Origin: Hydnum rufescens UP504
Taxonomy: Eukaryota; Basidiomycota; Agaricomycetes; Cantharellales; Hydnaceae
Direction: 5' to 3'
Assembly (NCBI GenBank): GCA_014904985.1
Contig: MU129129.1
Span: 68,527-95,867, forward strand
Length of the DNA stretch: 27,341 nucleotides
How positions within the stretch are numbered: the stretch's first letter is position 1; each line of letters starts with the position of its first letter. The position numbers and the translations under genes are program-made. Of the stretch, positions 10,584 through 19,588 are shown piece by piece. Under the pieces are notes generated by a model, which had not been told where the DNA came from, did not search any database, and was given only the letters and a program-made list of their open reading frames with translations.

Positions 10584-10840
10584 CGTGCTCAATCACCCCA
10601 TATTCCTCGTGCTCAATCACCCTGTATTCCTTGTGCTCAATCACCCCATATTCCTCGTGCTCAATCACCCTGTATTCCTCATGCTCAATCACCCTGTATT
10701 CCTCGTGCTCAATCACCCCATATTCCTTGTGCTCAATCACCCCATATTCCTTGTGGTCAATCGCCCCGTATTCCTCATGCTCAATCACCCCATATTCCTT
10801 GTGCTCAATCGCCCCGTAATCCTCGCACTCAATTGCCCCG
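10584..10840 (+). repeat. 24-bp minisatellite coding RAQSPHIP-type octapeptide
   Basis: Ten full units and one partial of cgtgctcaatcaccccatat-tcct, with starts at 10584, 10608 and so on to 10800. Third-position and CpG/TpG variants (cgtgct/ttgtgct/catgct) change Arg to Cys or His. Twenty-four is divisible by three, so several frames and both strands remain open; only the RAQSPHIP phase connects to the flanking exon. Confidence 0.9.
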
Positions 10841-10934
10841 TTGTAAGCAGGAAACAGAGGATGAAACCAGCTACAGTCCGCGAAATGGATACGAGGATGA
10901 AGAGAGGGGATCACGGGGCCAATCCGAACGTTAG

Positions 10935-12153
10935 GGTCTGAGGGGAGGGAGGTCTTTGGACAGGTGAAATTGTCCTGTATAGACAGAGCCTATCCAGACA
11001 ATAAATGAAGGGGTTGATAAATCAGGGAATCACACTCTAGGTCCTCCTCTTGAGAGCCTATCAAAAGTGTGATTAGTGGGGGTGGAATTTACCCTGACAC
11101 CAGCAGCAGTTCAACTAGCTTTTCAACTGGGGATGGGGGGAAAGACAATAGAAATTCGCATCTCCTGCACTTAATATACATCACAAAAAAAATGCTATGG
11201 TAACCGGCAGAAAGGTGGGATTAAGGCGAAAATGAGGAAAAAGAAATCAAGTCAAAAGCTTCAAAACTGAAGGAGATATTCAATTAACAAGTCAGAATAG
11301 GAGAATATGGCTTAACCAAGGTATTCCTCCTCTTCTACTGGACCAAATCCCTTGAGGAATGGTGGAACTGGTCGCCCTAGATGTACCCTCCATCGGACAT
11401 AGGGTGCCGGAGCCATAATTGCCTTTAGTAATCAGAAAAGCGGAGGTAAAAGTGAAATGAGCCATGAGGAGACTAAATTACAGGAGGCCGAGTTCTAATC
11501 CGCTCGTTTTTGCCCTTGGTACCGTTCGATGCGGATTTTTAGCATCTTTCCAGGGGTGGTTGTTCCCAACGAATCGGATCAAAACTGATGGAGTTATTCG
11601 CGAATACGGAAAGATTGTGTGGAGCATGAGGTAAAATCAACCTGGAAGATGCAGTTCGCATCCGATAAACGCGTGTGTGGTACCGTTAGACAGGTATTGA
11701 TCGTAGCTTTCTGGGCGCTGTCTTGCCGAGTCGATCCGATCAAAAATGAGGGAGATATTTGTGAAATACTCCTTGAGAGCATTGGAATAGCCCCTATTCA
11801 ACATGTGACAAGTCCGCGAGTCAAAGTGGGAGTCGTGTTATGTAATCCAAGGTCAAATACCGCCCTTGAGGCATTTGGATACACCAATAGTGATACAATA
11901 GGTGGACAAAAGTAAGCAAGTTGAATTGCTTTAGCCTGGTTGAACTGGCTTGGAAATAAGTACAATTTAGATGGCCTGTTGAAGTGCCAAGGACGGACAA
12001 ATAATTGTCTCGTATATAGGGTGGAGGAAAAGTATAAAGGACCACTGATCCTGGGATGTGAATCCATACTATTTGATGGCCAGAGGAATAACGAGTGTGG
12101 ATATGTGAGAAATACAGAAATATGGATTCATTTGAGGAGGTAGTTGGGCCCAG
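10935..12153. other. 1.2-kb non-coding interval with a 161-bp repeat pair
   Basis: AT-richer sequence without a convincing gene. Near 11028-11075 inverted aatcacac/gtgtgatt motifs flank about 30 bp. Between 11518 and about 11840 two diverged copies of a 161-bp unit follow each other: ggtaccgtt at 11518 and 11679, and cggatcaaaact-gatggagttatt against ccgatcaaaaatgagggagatatt at the same offset. Small frames (for example 11619-11915) lie across this repeat and are probably not genes. Confidence 0.55.
11518..11839 (+). repeat. Degenerate 161-bp tandem pair
   Basis: Landmarks ggtaccgtt (11518-11526; 11679-11687) and (c/t)cggatca-aaa (about 11574; 11735) share one 161-bp offset. The copies are diverged to roughly two thirds identity by eye. 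The style (gatc-aaa…gag(t/a)tatt) resembles the 147-bp lattice at 19.9-21.1 kb, but the sequences are not alignable by eye. Confidence 0.6.
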
Positions 12154-13994
12154 ATGAGGTATGTACGTAGTGGGATTTTATCCCTCCAACACCGTATTCA
12201 TTGTGCTCAATCTCGCAATCGCTCTCGTGGTCGTCCTCGCACTCAGTCTCCTGCTCAGTCCCCTGCTCAGGCCGCCACTTGGTCTCCCCAGCCCCCAAGT
12301 CATACCTCATCTCACACGTTTGGCAATTCTCCATTCGTTGGGGATTTTGATCATGAGGTTGAGCCTTCTGGTCTATATCATCAGTGTGAAAATTCAGTCA
12401 TTTTGGATCCACCAAATCCAAATGATGGGAATCCAGATGTTGAGGATGATCGACTCAGTTGCTGAGGAGGGTGACACTGCACAAATCAAATCACAGGGTG
12501 GACCATTTATGGACGAACAAGTTGCTGAGATCAGAGGCATTGTTGAATCCATGAACTGTGAGCTCGAGCTGCAAGGCGAAAGAGTGGGACAGGCCTCTTG
12601 AGTCTGTGATGCGGATCGGGAACCTTGCAATAAGCACAAGAGAATGGCGAAGTGCTGGGAATCCATGGAATGCATATCAGGCCTCATACGAGAAGGACCC
12701 TGAGCCAGACTGTCCCCATCACGAGTATGTGGAAAAAGTCATACAGCCAGCCTATCGTGAGCTCATTGCTGCACACAGTGGTGAAGACTCCGATGCATGG
12801 AAAAAGACATTGAAGGAGCTTGTGGATCAGCACAATGCCTCAAAGGCAGCCCAAGCTTTTGATATTGCCCTCTCACCTGGCTGCGATGGGCAAAGTCATT
12901 AAGCAGACTATCGAAGCGCTGGAAGGATGACTTGGAATGGATGGCCACTATGAACATCCACAGGTTCTGTGGAATTGTCAGCGGCATTCCTGACGAGGTG
13001 GCTTCAAAACAGAATGCTCTATTCACCAGCTTGCCAATTTGTCTTTCCCAAAAGACAGTACGTCATTGAAGATGATTCATTCCCACATCCTGGTCTATCA
13101 GGGGCAACATCTTTTATGCCAAAATCAGAAGCAAAAGATTCCAAAGTCCATGCATCTGATGTGGAAGGAGATTTCAGAGGAGCTCAATAACCTTCTGACT
13201 CCTCTGATCGGTCGGGTACCGTGTATACCTTGGGCAAGTCTCCCCCGATTCCTTGCCAACAACGAGTTGAAGATTGAGAATTGGGTTGTGGAATCCGAAT
13301 TTCCAAGTCTCTTGTCCCTTGATGTCTCTGTAGTCCGAATGGAGAGTTGGAAGAAACTTTGGCGTACCTTTTTCCAGCCATCGGATGATTCAACAAAGGT
13401 CTGAGTTACTCAGCTCAAGCATATCACCCAGGAGAATAATGGGAAGCTTCCCAGTGACACTGTAATTGTCTCTGATCAATTCAATAACCCACTCCTGACT
13501 GTTGCTCAAGTGGATGGACCGGGGGAGCCAAATGAATCTGATGCCAACAGTGCCAATGGGACTTCCGATCGCAGGCGGTGCTTCTGGGCCCAGGAAACGG
13601 GCCTCTCAAGGTGATGGCCCCTCATGGAAGAAAAAGAAGATGGGCCCTAAGCATCCAATGTCTGCTGAATTCATCGACGAGTCCCAGTGACGATGATGGC
13701 CCTGTAACAGATACTTTTGAAAATCCAGGTGGAGCAAGTTCCGTTGGTGGTCAATCTAGTGGAACTACTTGGGGTGGCACTGGGTCTTCCGTCGATGGTG
13801 TTGTCAATGGTCAATTTAGTGGGAATGCTCCGAGTGGTGCCATCAATGGTCCAATGGACTGGGCCGGGGGATATGGTCAAAACCAGCAAGAATACAACCC
13901 ACACGACGATCCCTTGATGGCATCCCTGTTTGTGAGGTACCCTGATTTGAACCTGGGCTTGAATCAAGGGTTTGATGACGGATTTCCTCTCTAA
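12154..13994 (+). pseudogene. Decayed hypothetical gene C (SP linker, conserved domain, Gly/Ser tail)
   Basis: Begins inside SP-repeat sequence (HCAQSRNRSRGRPRTQSPAQ) related to gene B's repeat, then passes through several phases: EVEPSGLYHQCENSVILD; a helical stretch GGPFMDEQVAEIRGIVESMN; a domain with GNPWNAYQASYEKDPEPD and DAWKKTLKELVDQHN (12560-12900); DDLEWMATMNIHRFCGIV (about 12925-12990); RVPCIPWASLPRFLANNELK (13200-13280); a Lys-rich motif PSWKKKKMGPKHP; and a Gly/Ser/Asn-rich tail ending TAA at 13992-13994. I associate NPWNAY…IPWASL with a large family of agaricomycete hypothetical proteins that often sit among retroelements; that is memory only. At least four phase changes mark it as a pseudogene or poorly resolved multi-exon gene. 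It may be the 3' part of gene B split by 10935-12153. Confidence 0.5.
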
Positions 13995-14384
13995 ATTCTT
14001 CCACCCAACCTCCGTCTTGGATGTGTGCTTTGCATGCTTTTGCGTGCTTCATGCACTTTGAGTGCCTCTGCCTTCCCTTGGCCTTTTTTAAGACAAAAGT
14101 TTTCCCTTCATTTGATATACTACACCTATTTCTTGGATTTAATTTCTTAATCTCTGAAGAACTTGACTTCTTGTTAATTGCTCTATGTATATAACACATT
14201 AATTGACTTGATATCTGCCGCCATACCATGAGAAACCTTGGAGGTTGTGAGTTTGATATCAAAATCCCCGAGGGCAGACTTATGGATTGACCTAAGGTCA
14301 CCCTCCTGAAATTATTTGATATCAAAGGATTCTGATGCCTGCTAGGCTTTTGATTTGACACAGTTTGACATACCTATTAAGGCC
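13995..14384. other. Non-coding interval with repeated TTTGATATCAAA palindrome
   Basis: AT-rich 3' flank of gene C up to the truncated end of the copia element. The 12-bp palindrome TTTGATATCAAA occurs at 14252-14263 and 14315-14326, with a related cttgatatct near 14208. No gene seen. Confidence 0.5.
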
Positions 14385-15200
14385 CCTCTAAGTGGTTGAC
14401 CGAGGTGCACCATTCGTGACCTCCTTGCTTTAGGCTATTGCATGGGGGTGGCACCCCCTTCAGGGGTTGGCCAATCCTGCCACTTTTTTTGAAGCTAGCT
14501 CTTCAAGGTTTGAGGAGGGGGTGGCAGGGAACCCCCCCTACCCCCATCTCAAGCCTTGAGGAGCTAGCTTCAAAAAAAGTGGCAGGATTGGCCAGATTAC
14601 TCCGTGGGGTTGGCAAATATGCCAACCCCATGGAGTAATCTGGCCAATCCTGCCACTTTGTTTGAAGCTAGCTCTTCAAGGCTTGAGATGGGGGTAGGGG
14701 GGGTTCCCCGCCACCCCCTCCTCAAACCTTGAAGAGCTAGCCTCAAAAAAAGTGGCAGGATTGGCCAACCCCCTGAAGGGGGGTGCCACCCCACGCAATA
14801 GCCTACCTTGCTTTAATCCATATAACGCCTTTTTGAGCCTCCAAACCCAGGTTTCTTTTCCTGTCTCCTCATAGCCTTTGGGCTGGCACATGAAGATCTC
14901 CTTGAGGATGCCATGGAGAAATGCACACTTGACATCCATGTGATGGATTTGTAGGCAGTGCTGAACACACAGGGCAAGGAAGACCCGGATGGCAGCAGAT
15001 TTGACGACTGGGGCAAAGCTTTCCACATAGTCGATGTTTTCACATTGCCGGTCACTGTGGGCAGTTAGGCGGGCTTTGTAGTGGGTGATCTTCCCGTGTT
15101 CATCACATTTTTTTTGGAGTACAATTTTGTTCCCAATGAGGTTTGGGATGCTGACAGTGTTGGGGTTTACAAGGTTGTAGACATCAGCTTGTCAGATGGA
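14385..15200 (-). pseudogene. Copia reverse transcriptase, 5' part only, MITE-disrupted
   Basis: Reads DVYNLV, IGNKIVLQKKCDEHGKITHYKARL, NIDYVESFAPVVKSAAIRV, then the fingers/palm block HHMDVKCAFLHGIL (first catalytic Asp in MDV), MCQPKGYEE and LKKALYGLKQ. Exactly after LYGLKQ the MITE at 14431-14805 is inserted; GGHEWCTSVNHL continues beyond it to about 14385 before similarity ends. The YVDD motif, connection and RNase H are absent. The phase differs from integrase, so at least one frameshift lies between 15200 and 15400, along with TGA stops. Confidence 0.85.
14431..14805. mobile_element. hAT-like palindromic MITE, copy 1 (375 bp)
   Basis: Termini TAGGCTATTGC and GCAATAGCCTA, flanked by perfect 8-bp duplications CCTTGCTT (14423-14430 and 14806-14813). 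Inserted after LYGLKQ of the copia reverse transcriptase. The element is almost entirely an inverted repeat about its centre (near 14618, ttggcaaatatgccaa). Each half is itself an inverted repeat (gctagctcttcaaggtttgag against ctcaagccttgaggagctagc, enclosed by aatcctgccact/agtggcaggatt). No coding capacity; open frames here are shadows. TAGGC ends plus 8-bp duplications point to hAT. Confidence 0.92.
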
Positions 15201-15399
15201 GTCAAGTTCAGCTCGAATAGCAGTGTCCCAGAGCTGGGACTCGGGGCCAGCAAGTGCATCCTCAGTGTGGGGCATGTCTGGGAGGTCAGTGTCAATATCA
15301 AGGGTGTCGTCTGCCCCCTGGATATGGGCAGTGCTAAGAAGGCTGACAAGCTCTTGGGCAAGATCAGCATGAGGGAACTGTCAGGTGCGTCTTTGCGGA

Positions 15400-16510
15400 T
15401 CATGTCCTGTAGAATGCCATAACAGCCATAGTCAGCAGGTTCAAGCTGCTTTGGGCTTTGATAGAGCAATGATCACATAGTCGAGGGAGGGGTGCTGACA
15501 GTGGAGGAAGAACATCTGGAAGGTCGGGCGGGAGGCTGGTGGGGTCTTGTGTGGAGGGCTCACTAGGCTGGTCCTGAGCCAAAGGGGTGGCATCGTCACT
15601 ATCCTGACTCTCAGGGGTGGTGAATTCCACTTCAGGCTGGGGGAGAGCAGTTTCAACAAACAAAGGGGAGTGGCTGGTATATGTGCAGTGCGTGGCAGGG
15701 TCCCAGAATCGGTATCCGCTGACACCTTCTGGGTATCCCAAGAACTTCACCTTCCGAGCTTGATCTCCCAATTTCTTGGCACCATCTCCCTTAGGGATAT
15801 GGATGTAGGCATCACAATAAAAGACACGAAGGTGCGAGATGTCAGGTTTGTGGTTGTAGAATGACTTGAAGGGTGTGATGCCACCATTTGAAGATATTGT
15901 AGTGCACTGATGACAATAGGTGGCAGTGGCCAAGGCCTCAGCCCATAGCCCTTGAGGACAGTCCATGTCTTTGAGCATGGCATGAACTTTATTCATGAGT
16001 GTGTGGTTCATGCATTCAGCAACACCATTTTGCTCCGGATTTCCTGCAATGGTGCATTCAACTTGGATTCCGTGTTCTGTACAGTATGTTTCCAGCTCGG
16101 CATTGACATATTTGCCCCCATTGTCAGTGCGTAGAGTGCCAATGTGATGTCCAATTGAGTTCTCGAAGACTTTGTCCATCTTGATGAACCAAGGTGTGAA
16201 CTCACTTTTGCACCTGAGGGAACAAGTCCAGACCATCCCAGACTTGTCATCCACAAGGGTGGCAAAATAAAGATTTCCCCCAAGTGATGGGATGTCCATC
16301 TCACCACAGACATCAGAGTGGACATGACCAAGGATATCAGGTGCATGGGTGTGTCCGACATCAAAGGGTAGGTGGGCCATTTTGGCTATAATGCATGACT
16401 CGCAGGGAACATTGCTGACTTTTTTGAATGCAACCCCATCAACCCCATGAACAAGTTTTCAGTGCAGCATGTCTTGTAGGGTGTGAATGTTTGGGTGACC
16501 AAGGTGTTTG
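15400..16510 (-). pseudogene. Copia integrase with zinc finger and IN-RT linker
   Basis: Resumes on the far side of the MITE with LGHPNIHTL, a TGA at 16459-16461 (LH-KLVHG), and PCESC completing the HHCC zinc-binding domain. The catalytic core has all three acidic residues in the 326-codon frame beginning 16380: D23 (HSDVCGE), D86 (RTDNGGKY) and E122 (NGVAECMN), spacing D-62-D-35-E. Then FKSFYNHKPDISHLRVFYCD and LGYPEGVSGYRFWDP, followed by a Pro/Asp/Ser linker. The Cys in AECMN, where Arg is usual, and other R-to-C/H changes fit C-to-T decay. The phase is lost near 15400. Confidence 0.9.
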
Positions 16511-16887
16511 TAGGCTATTGCATGGGGGTGGCACCCCCCTTCAGGGGGTTGGCCAATCCTGCCACTTTTTTTGAGGCTAGCTCTTCAAGGTTTGAGGAGG
16601 GGGTGGCAGGGAACCCCCCTACCCCCATCTCAAGCCTTGAAGAGCTAGCTTCAAACAAAGTGGCAGGATTGGCCAGATTACTCCGTGGGGTTGGCATATT
16701 TGCCAACCCCACAGAGTAATCTGGCCAATCCTGCCACTTTTTTTGAAGCTAGCTCCTCAAGGCTTGAGATGGGGGTAGGGGGGGTTCCCCGCCACCCCCT
16801 CCTCAAACCTTGAAGAGCTAGCTTCAAAAAAAGTGGCAGGATTGGCCAACCCCCTGAAGGGGGGTGCCACCCCCACGCAATAGCCTA
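16511..16887. mobile_element. hAT-like palindromic MITE, copy 2 (377 bp)
   Basis: The same element as at 14431, about 95% identical by eye. Termini TAGGCTATTGC/GCAATAGCCTA; perfect 8-bp duplications GGTGTTTG (16503-16510 and 16888-16895). It splits the copia GAG-pre-integrase zinc finger just after HKHLG; removing it with one duplication restores the copia phase across the junction. The centre is near 16699. Confidence 0.93.
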
Positions 16888-16895
16888 GGTGTTTG

Positions 16896-17353
16896 TGAAG
16901 TAAGTTGAGAGAGGGATTCAGGTGAGTCACTTGCAGGGCATGGGTGATGTGGCAGGTGGTGAGGAGGGGGGGCAAGGGTGGGTGAGTCAACTGAAGGTGC
17001 AGCTGGAGTAGTGTTCCATGTTCACAGGACTTGGCGATGATTTTTCCAGATTTTGTGTGGATGAGGCATTGATTGCCTGTGAATATGGCTTTGTGGCCTC
17101 GATGCATAAGGGTGCGTATGGACAGTAGGGCATTTGTCAGTTCAGGGACATACAGGACATGGGCGAGTTGGAGGGTTTTGTCATGACCACTGACAACTCT
17201 GGGTAGAGACACAGGGCCTTCCCCATAGGCAAGAATGTGCGAGCCATTGGCTAGGCACACCTTTCAAGGGATTGGGTAAGTCTGGTATGAGGTGAAATCA
17301 GCTGTAGTTGGGGCCATATGATCAGAGCACCCAGAGTCAATGACCCATGTGGA
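16896..17353 (-). pseudogene. Copia protease and start of GAG-pre-integrase
   Basis: The retropepsin-like active site reads WVIDSGCSDHM, with D-S-G at 17338-17330. TGA at 17264-17266 interrupts IP-KVCLANGS. Then follow LANGSHILAYGEG, LAHVLYVPELTNALLSI (the usual VLYVP-NLLS block of copia protease) and, after a variable stretch, LLHKHLG, the first His residues of the integrase zinc finger. A MITE was inserted right there (16511-16887, duplication ggtgtttg). An open frame that continues into the MITE (to 16757) is an artefact of that insertion. Confidence 0.8.
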
Positions 17354-18322
17354 TCATGTGAAGGTGTTGACATCTGTTTTGGCAGCAGTGGAATGGGCTT
17401 CTATTACTCCAGTGGCAGGAGCAGTAATTGCAGCAACCATCATCACATCTGCTTCGTCATTAGTGGTATTAGCAGTGACAAGGTTCGCCTGACCCTCCTT
17501 CCCACTCCCAGAGGTTTTCTCAGGGCATTTGGCTTTTATGTGGCCAAGTTTCTTGCAGGTATGGCCAGTGGCTGTCTTTAGCCACTCCTTGTACTTTGCC
17601 TTCTCCTTGGGGGTTTTTGGTGGACCACATCGGTTCCTGGTATTGACCTGCAGGGCGGCTGATGAACCTTTTGAAGACGAGTCTGCAACAGACTGCTGTA
17701 TGCGCGTCTCTTTGTCCATTAGTGCCCCCTTGACGTCATCCAATGTCACTGATGTGACACCAGTGAGTAGTGTGGTGTGGACGATATTGTACGAGGCTGG
17801 CAGCCCATGGAGGAGGGCAAGGGCCAGGAGAGTGTCAGGAATGGGGGGGTCACCAATGGGACCAGATGTGATATAGTTGGCAGCAGCAGTTTCAAGAGTG
17901 GCAGCAAAGTCGGCAATGGATGTGAAGTTGGAGAGGGAGGAGGAGAATATTTTCTGGGCAGTGTAGAACTGAGCAGAAAGGCCCTTTGGTTCATACATGC
18001 AGCACAATTTATTCCATGCAACAGAAGGAATTTCGTCGCAAGCGATGTGGGATTTCACAGCTGGTTCACAGGTGAGGATGATGTTGTACAAGATGTTGAT
18101 CACGCCCTTCTCCCAGATCTCCATCTTCAATTTGTACTGTGGATCATCAATTGGAGTGTCATCAGCTCCAATGATTTTCGCGGCAGGTGGGGTGGCATTT
18201 TTCCCTTGGATCCAGGACCATTGTCCGGCATGACAAATGATGAGACACAGATTGGCAGCCCATGCAGCATAGTTCTCACAGCCATGAAGCTTTGTGACAG
18301 ATAGCTTGGCAGATTCAGTCAT
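17354..18322 (-). pseudogene. Copia gag
   Basis: About 320 codons from ATG 18322 (MTESAKLSVTKLHGCENYAA; context gccATGa), chosen over the ATG at 18346 for its better context. It shows the copia Gag pattern: LHG-NY-AW near the N-terminus, then WNKLCCMYEPKGLSAQFYTA, LLALALLHGLPASYN, and DDVKGALMDKETR. The nucleocapsid zinc knuckle reads G-H-T-C-K-K-L-G-H-I-K-A-K-C: the first Cys of CX2CX4HX4C is replaced by Gly, so it is probably defective. The frame ends at a TGA (17354-17356) which lies just before the protease active site in the same phase, so in the ancestor gag and pol were one reading frame. Confidence 0.85.
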
Positions 18323-18392
18323 GGCGACTGGTTGAGTAGAGTGCAAGGTGGCAACAAAGGTTATAGCTGGTGGTGCTTTTCAGTAGGGCAAT

Positions 18393-18404
18393 GGGCCCAT
18401 AACC
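18393..18404 (-). other. Half-tRNA-type primer binding site
   Basis: GGTTATGGGCCC (minus strand) abuts the LTR end with no gap. It is complementary to GGGCCCATAACC, which has the form of a Met-tRNA anticodon arm with CAT anticodon. Drosophila copia and yeast Ty5 are primed by a fragment of initiator Met-tRNA cut in the anticodon loop, and this site has the same form. Confidence 0.7.
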
Positions 18405-18692
18405 TGTAGAAACGGAAAGCCTGCAACACAGGAACCATAATCAATTGGTTGGCAAGGGAAGTGTAAGTGTATATACATGAGGAGAGATAATGGAGTGCTT
18501 GCCTGCAATGCGGGAACCATAATCGATTGGTTGCTGAGTCACAAGGCTAGCATAGGTTTATATAGAAGAAATGGGGAAAGCAATGCATGCGGACAATGTG
18601 CGCTTTGGTGCATGTCCAGATCATGTGGCATCTAATGGATAGTGGTGGTGGCAGACATTGCTGTGGCAGTGTCAGAGCATTTTGCTGTAACA
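18405..18692 (-). mobile_element. 5' LTR of copia element (288 bp)
   Basis: On the minus strand it starts TGTTACAGC at 18692 and ends TCTACA at 18405, directly against the primer site. It contains a TATA box (ctatataaacc; plus 18556-18568) and a 35-bp direct repeat (plus 18419-18453 and 18501-18535, gaaccataatc(a/g)attggtt) that differs mainly at CpG/TpG positions. Outside the LTR start lies tatag, then the 10-bp satellite. With no 3' LTR, the target duplication cannot be checked. Confidence 0.75.
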
Positions 18693-19588
18693 TATAGTCA
18701 TGTCTAGACACATCTAGTCATGTCTAGACATGTCTAGTCATGTCTAGTCATGTCTATAGTCATGTCTAGACATGTCTAGTCATGTCTAGTCATGTCTAAA
18801 CATGTCTAGACATGTCTAGTCATCTATAGTCATGTCTAGTCATGTCTAGTCATGTCTAGACATGTCTAGTCATGTCTATAGTCATGTCTAGACACATCTA
18901 GACATGTCTAGACATGTCTAGTCATCTATAGTCATGTCTAGTCATGTCTAGACATGTCTAGTCATGTCTATAGTCATGTCTAGACACATCTAGACATGTC
19001 TAGACACATCTAGACATGTCTAGACACATCTAGACATGTCTAGACACATCTAGACATGTCTAGTCATGTCTAGACATGTCTAGACTAGGCTATTGCGTGG
19101 GGGTGGCACCCCCCTTCAGGGGGTTGGCCAATCCTGCCACTTTTTTTGAAGCTAGCTTTTCAAGGTTTGAGGAGGGGGTGGTGGGGAACCCCCCCTACCC
19201 CCATCTCAAGCCTTGAGGAGCTAGCTTCAAAAAAAGTGGCAGGATTGGCCAGATTACTCCGTGGGGTTGGCAAATATGCCAACCCCACGGAGTAATCTGG
19301 CCAATCCTGCCACTTTGTTTGAAGCTAGCTCTTCAAGGCTTGTGATGGGGTAGGGGGGTTCCCACCACCCCCTCCTCAAACCTTGAAGAGCTAGCCTCAA
19401 AAAAAGTGGCAGGACTGGCCAACCCCCTGAAGGGGGGTGCCACCCCCATGCAATAGCCTAGTCTAGACATGTCTAGTCATGTCTAGACATGTCTAGTCAT
19501 GTCTAGACATGTCTAGTCATGTCTAGACATATCTAGTCATGTCTAGACATGTCTAGACATGTCTAGGCATGTCTAGACATGTCTAGGC
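18693..19588. repeat. 10-bp satellite, left array (interrupted by MITE)
   Basis: About 520 bp of decamers based on catgtctaga, with variants catgtctagt, cacatctaga and catctatagt, split by MITE copy 3. The core decamer is self-reverse-complementary: acatgt and ctag are both palindromes, so both strands read the same. Only the variant units (tagtcatgtc) give it a direction. A stretch at about 18985-19065 has a 20-bp dimer period (acacatctagacatgtctag). It abuts the start of the copia LTR. Confidence 0.93.
19086..19460. mobile_element. hAT-like palindromic MITE, copy 3 (375 bp), in satellite
   Basis: Same family and termini. Flanked by GTCTAGAC on both sides (19078-19085 and 19461-19468), which is also satellite sequence, so the duplication is consistent but less decisive than in copies 1 and 2. 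It has small indels in the internal G-runs and cgtgggg at the left end where the other two have catgggg, a CpG/TpG difference. Confidence 0.9.

Larger units (their letters stand above)
10143..10934 (+). pseudogene. Decayed hypothetical gene B with SP repeat and intron
   Basis: Starts at ATG 10143 (MPPKTYQARKRTTRPAATPA), basic and then Ser/Thr-rich, interrupted by TGA at 10206-10208 where CGA would fit. A phase change near 10350 leads to NEWFIDIPSLRSHQ. A GT-AG intron (10450-10505) joins in phase to SIPYSSNPAGHSPSPAG. The 24-bp minisatellite then codes ten copies of RAQSPHIP/CAQSPCIP, followed by a charged tail (ETEDETSYSPRNGYEDEE) ending at TAG 10932-10934. No domain recognised; composition suggests a disordered nucleic-acid-binding or Gag-like protein. 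The organisation parallels gene A (basic or Pro-rich, then SP tandem repeat). Confidence 0.5.
14385..18692 (-). mobile_element. Truncated Ty1/copia retrotransposon with two MITE insertions
   Basis: On the minus strand: 5' LTR (18692-18405), primer site (18404-18393), gag, aspartic protease, GAG-pre-integrase and integrase, a Pro/acidic linker, and reverse transcriptase up to about 14385, where similarity stops. The order PR-IN-RT is diagnostic of copia (Pseudoviridae-type) elements. RNase H and the 3' LTR are missing. Gag, protease and integrase lie in one frame; subtracting the MITE at 16511-16887 plus its 8-bp duplication keeps the phase. Inactivation is by TGA stops (17354-17356, 17264-17266, 16459-16461 and others), a phase change near 15400, two MITEs and 3' truncation. 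Confidence 0.93.

Noticed and set aside
10468..10914. 148-codon minus frame (EHEEYGVIEHKEY repeat) and other frames over the 24-bp minisatellite
   Set aside because: Artefact of a codon-multiple tandem repeat; the plus-strand RAQSPHIP phase is continuous with a spliced exon.
14438..16719. Repeated 65-78-aa proteins (GLANPATFFEASSSRFEEG) within the MITE copies
   Set aside because: Readings of palindromic non-coding MITE arms, present on both strands; no plausible gene.
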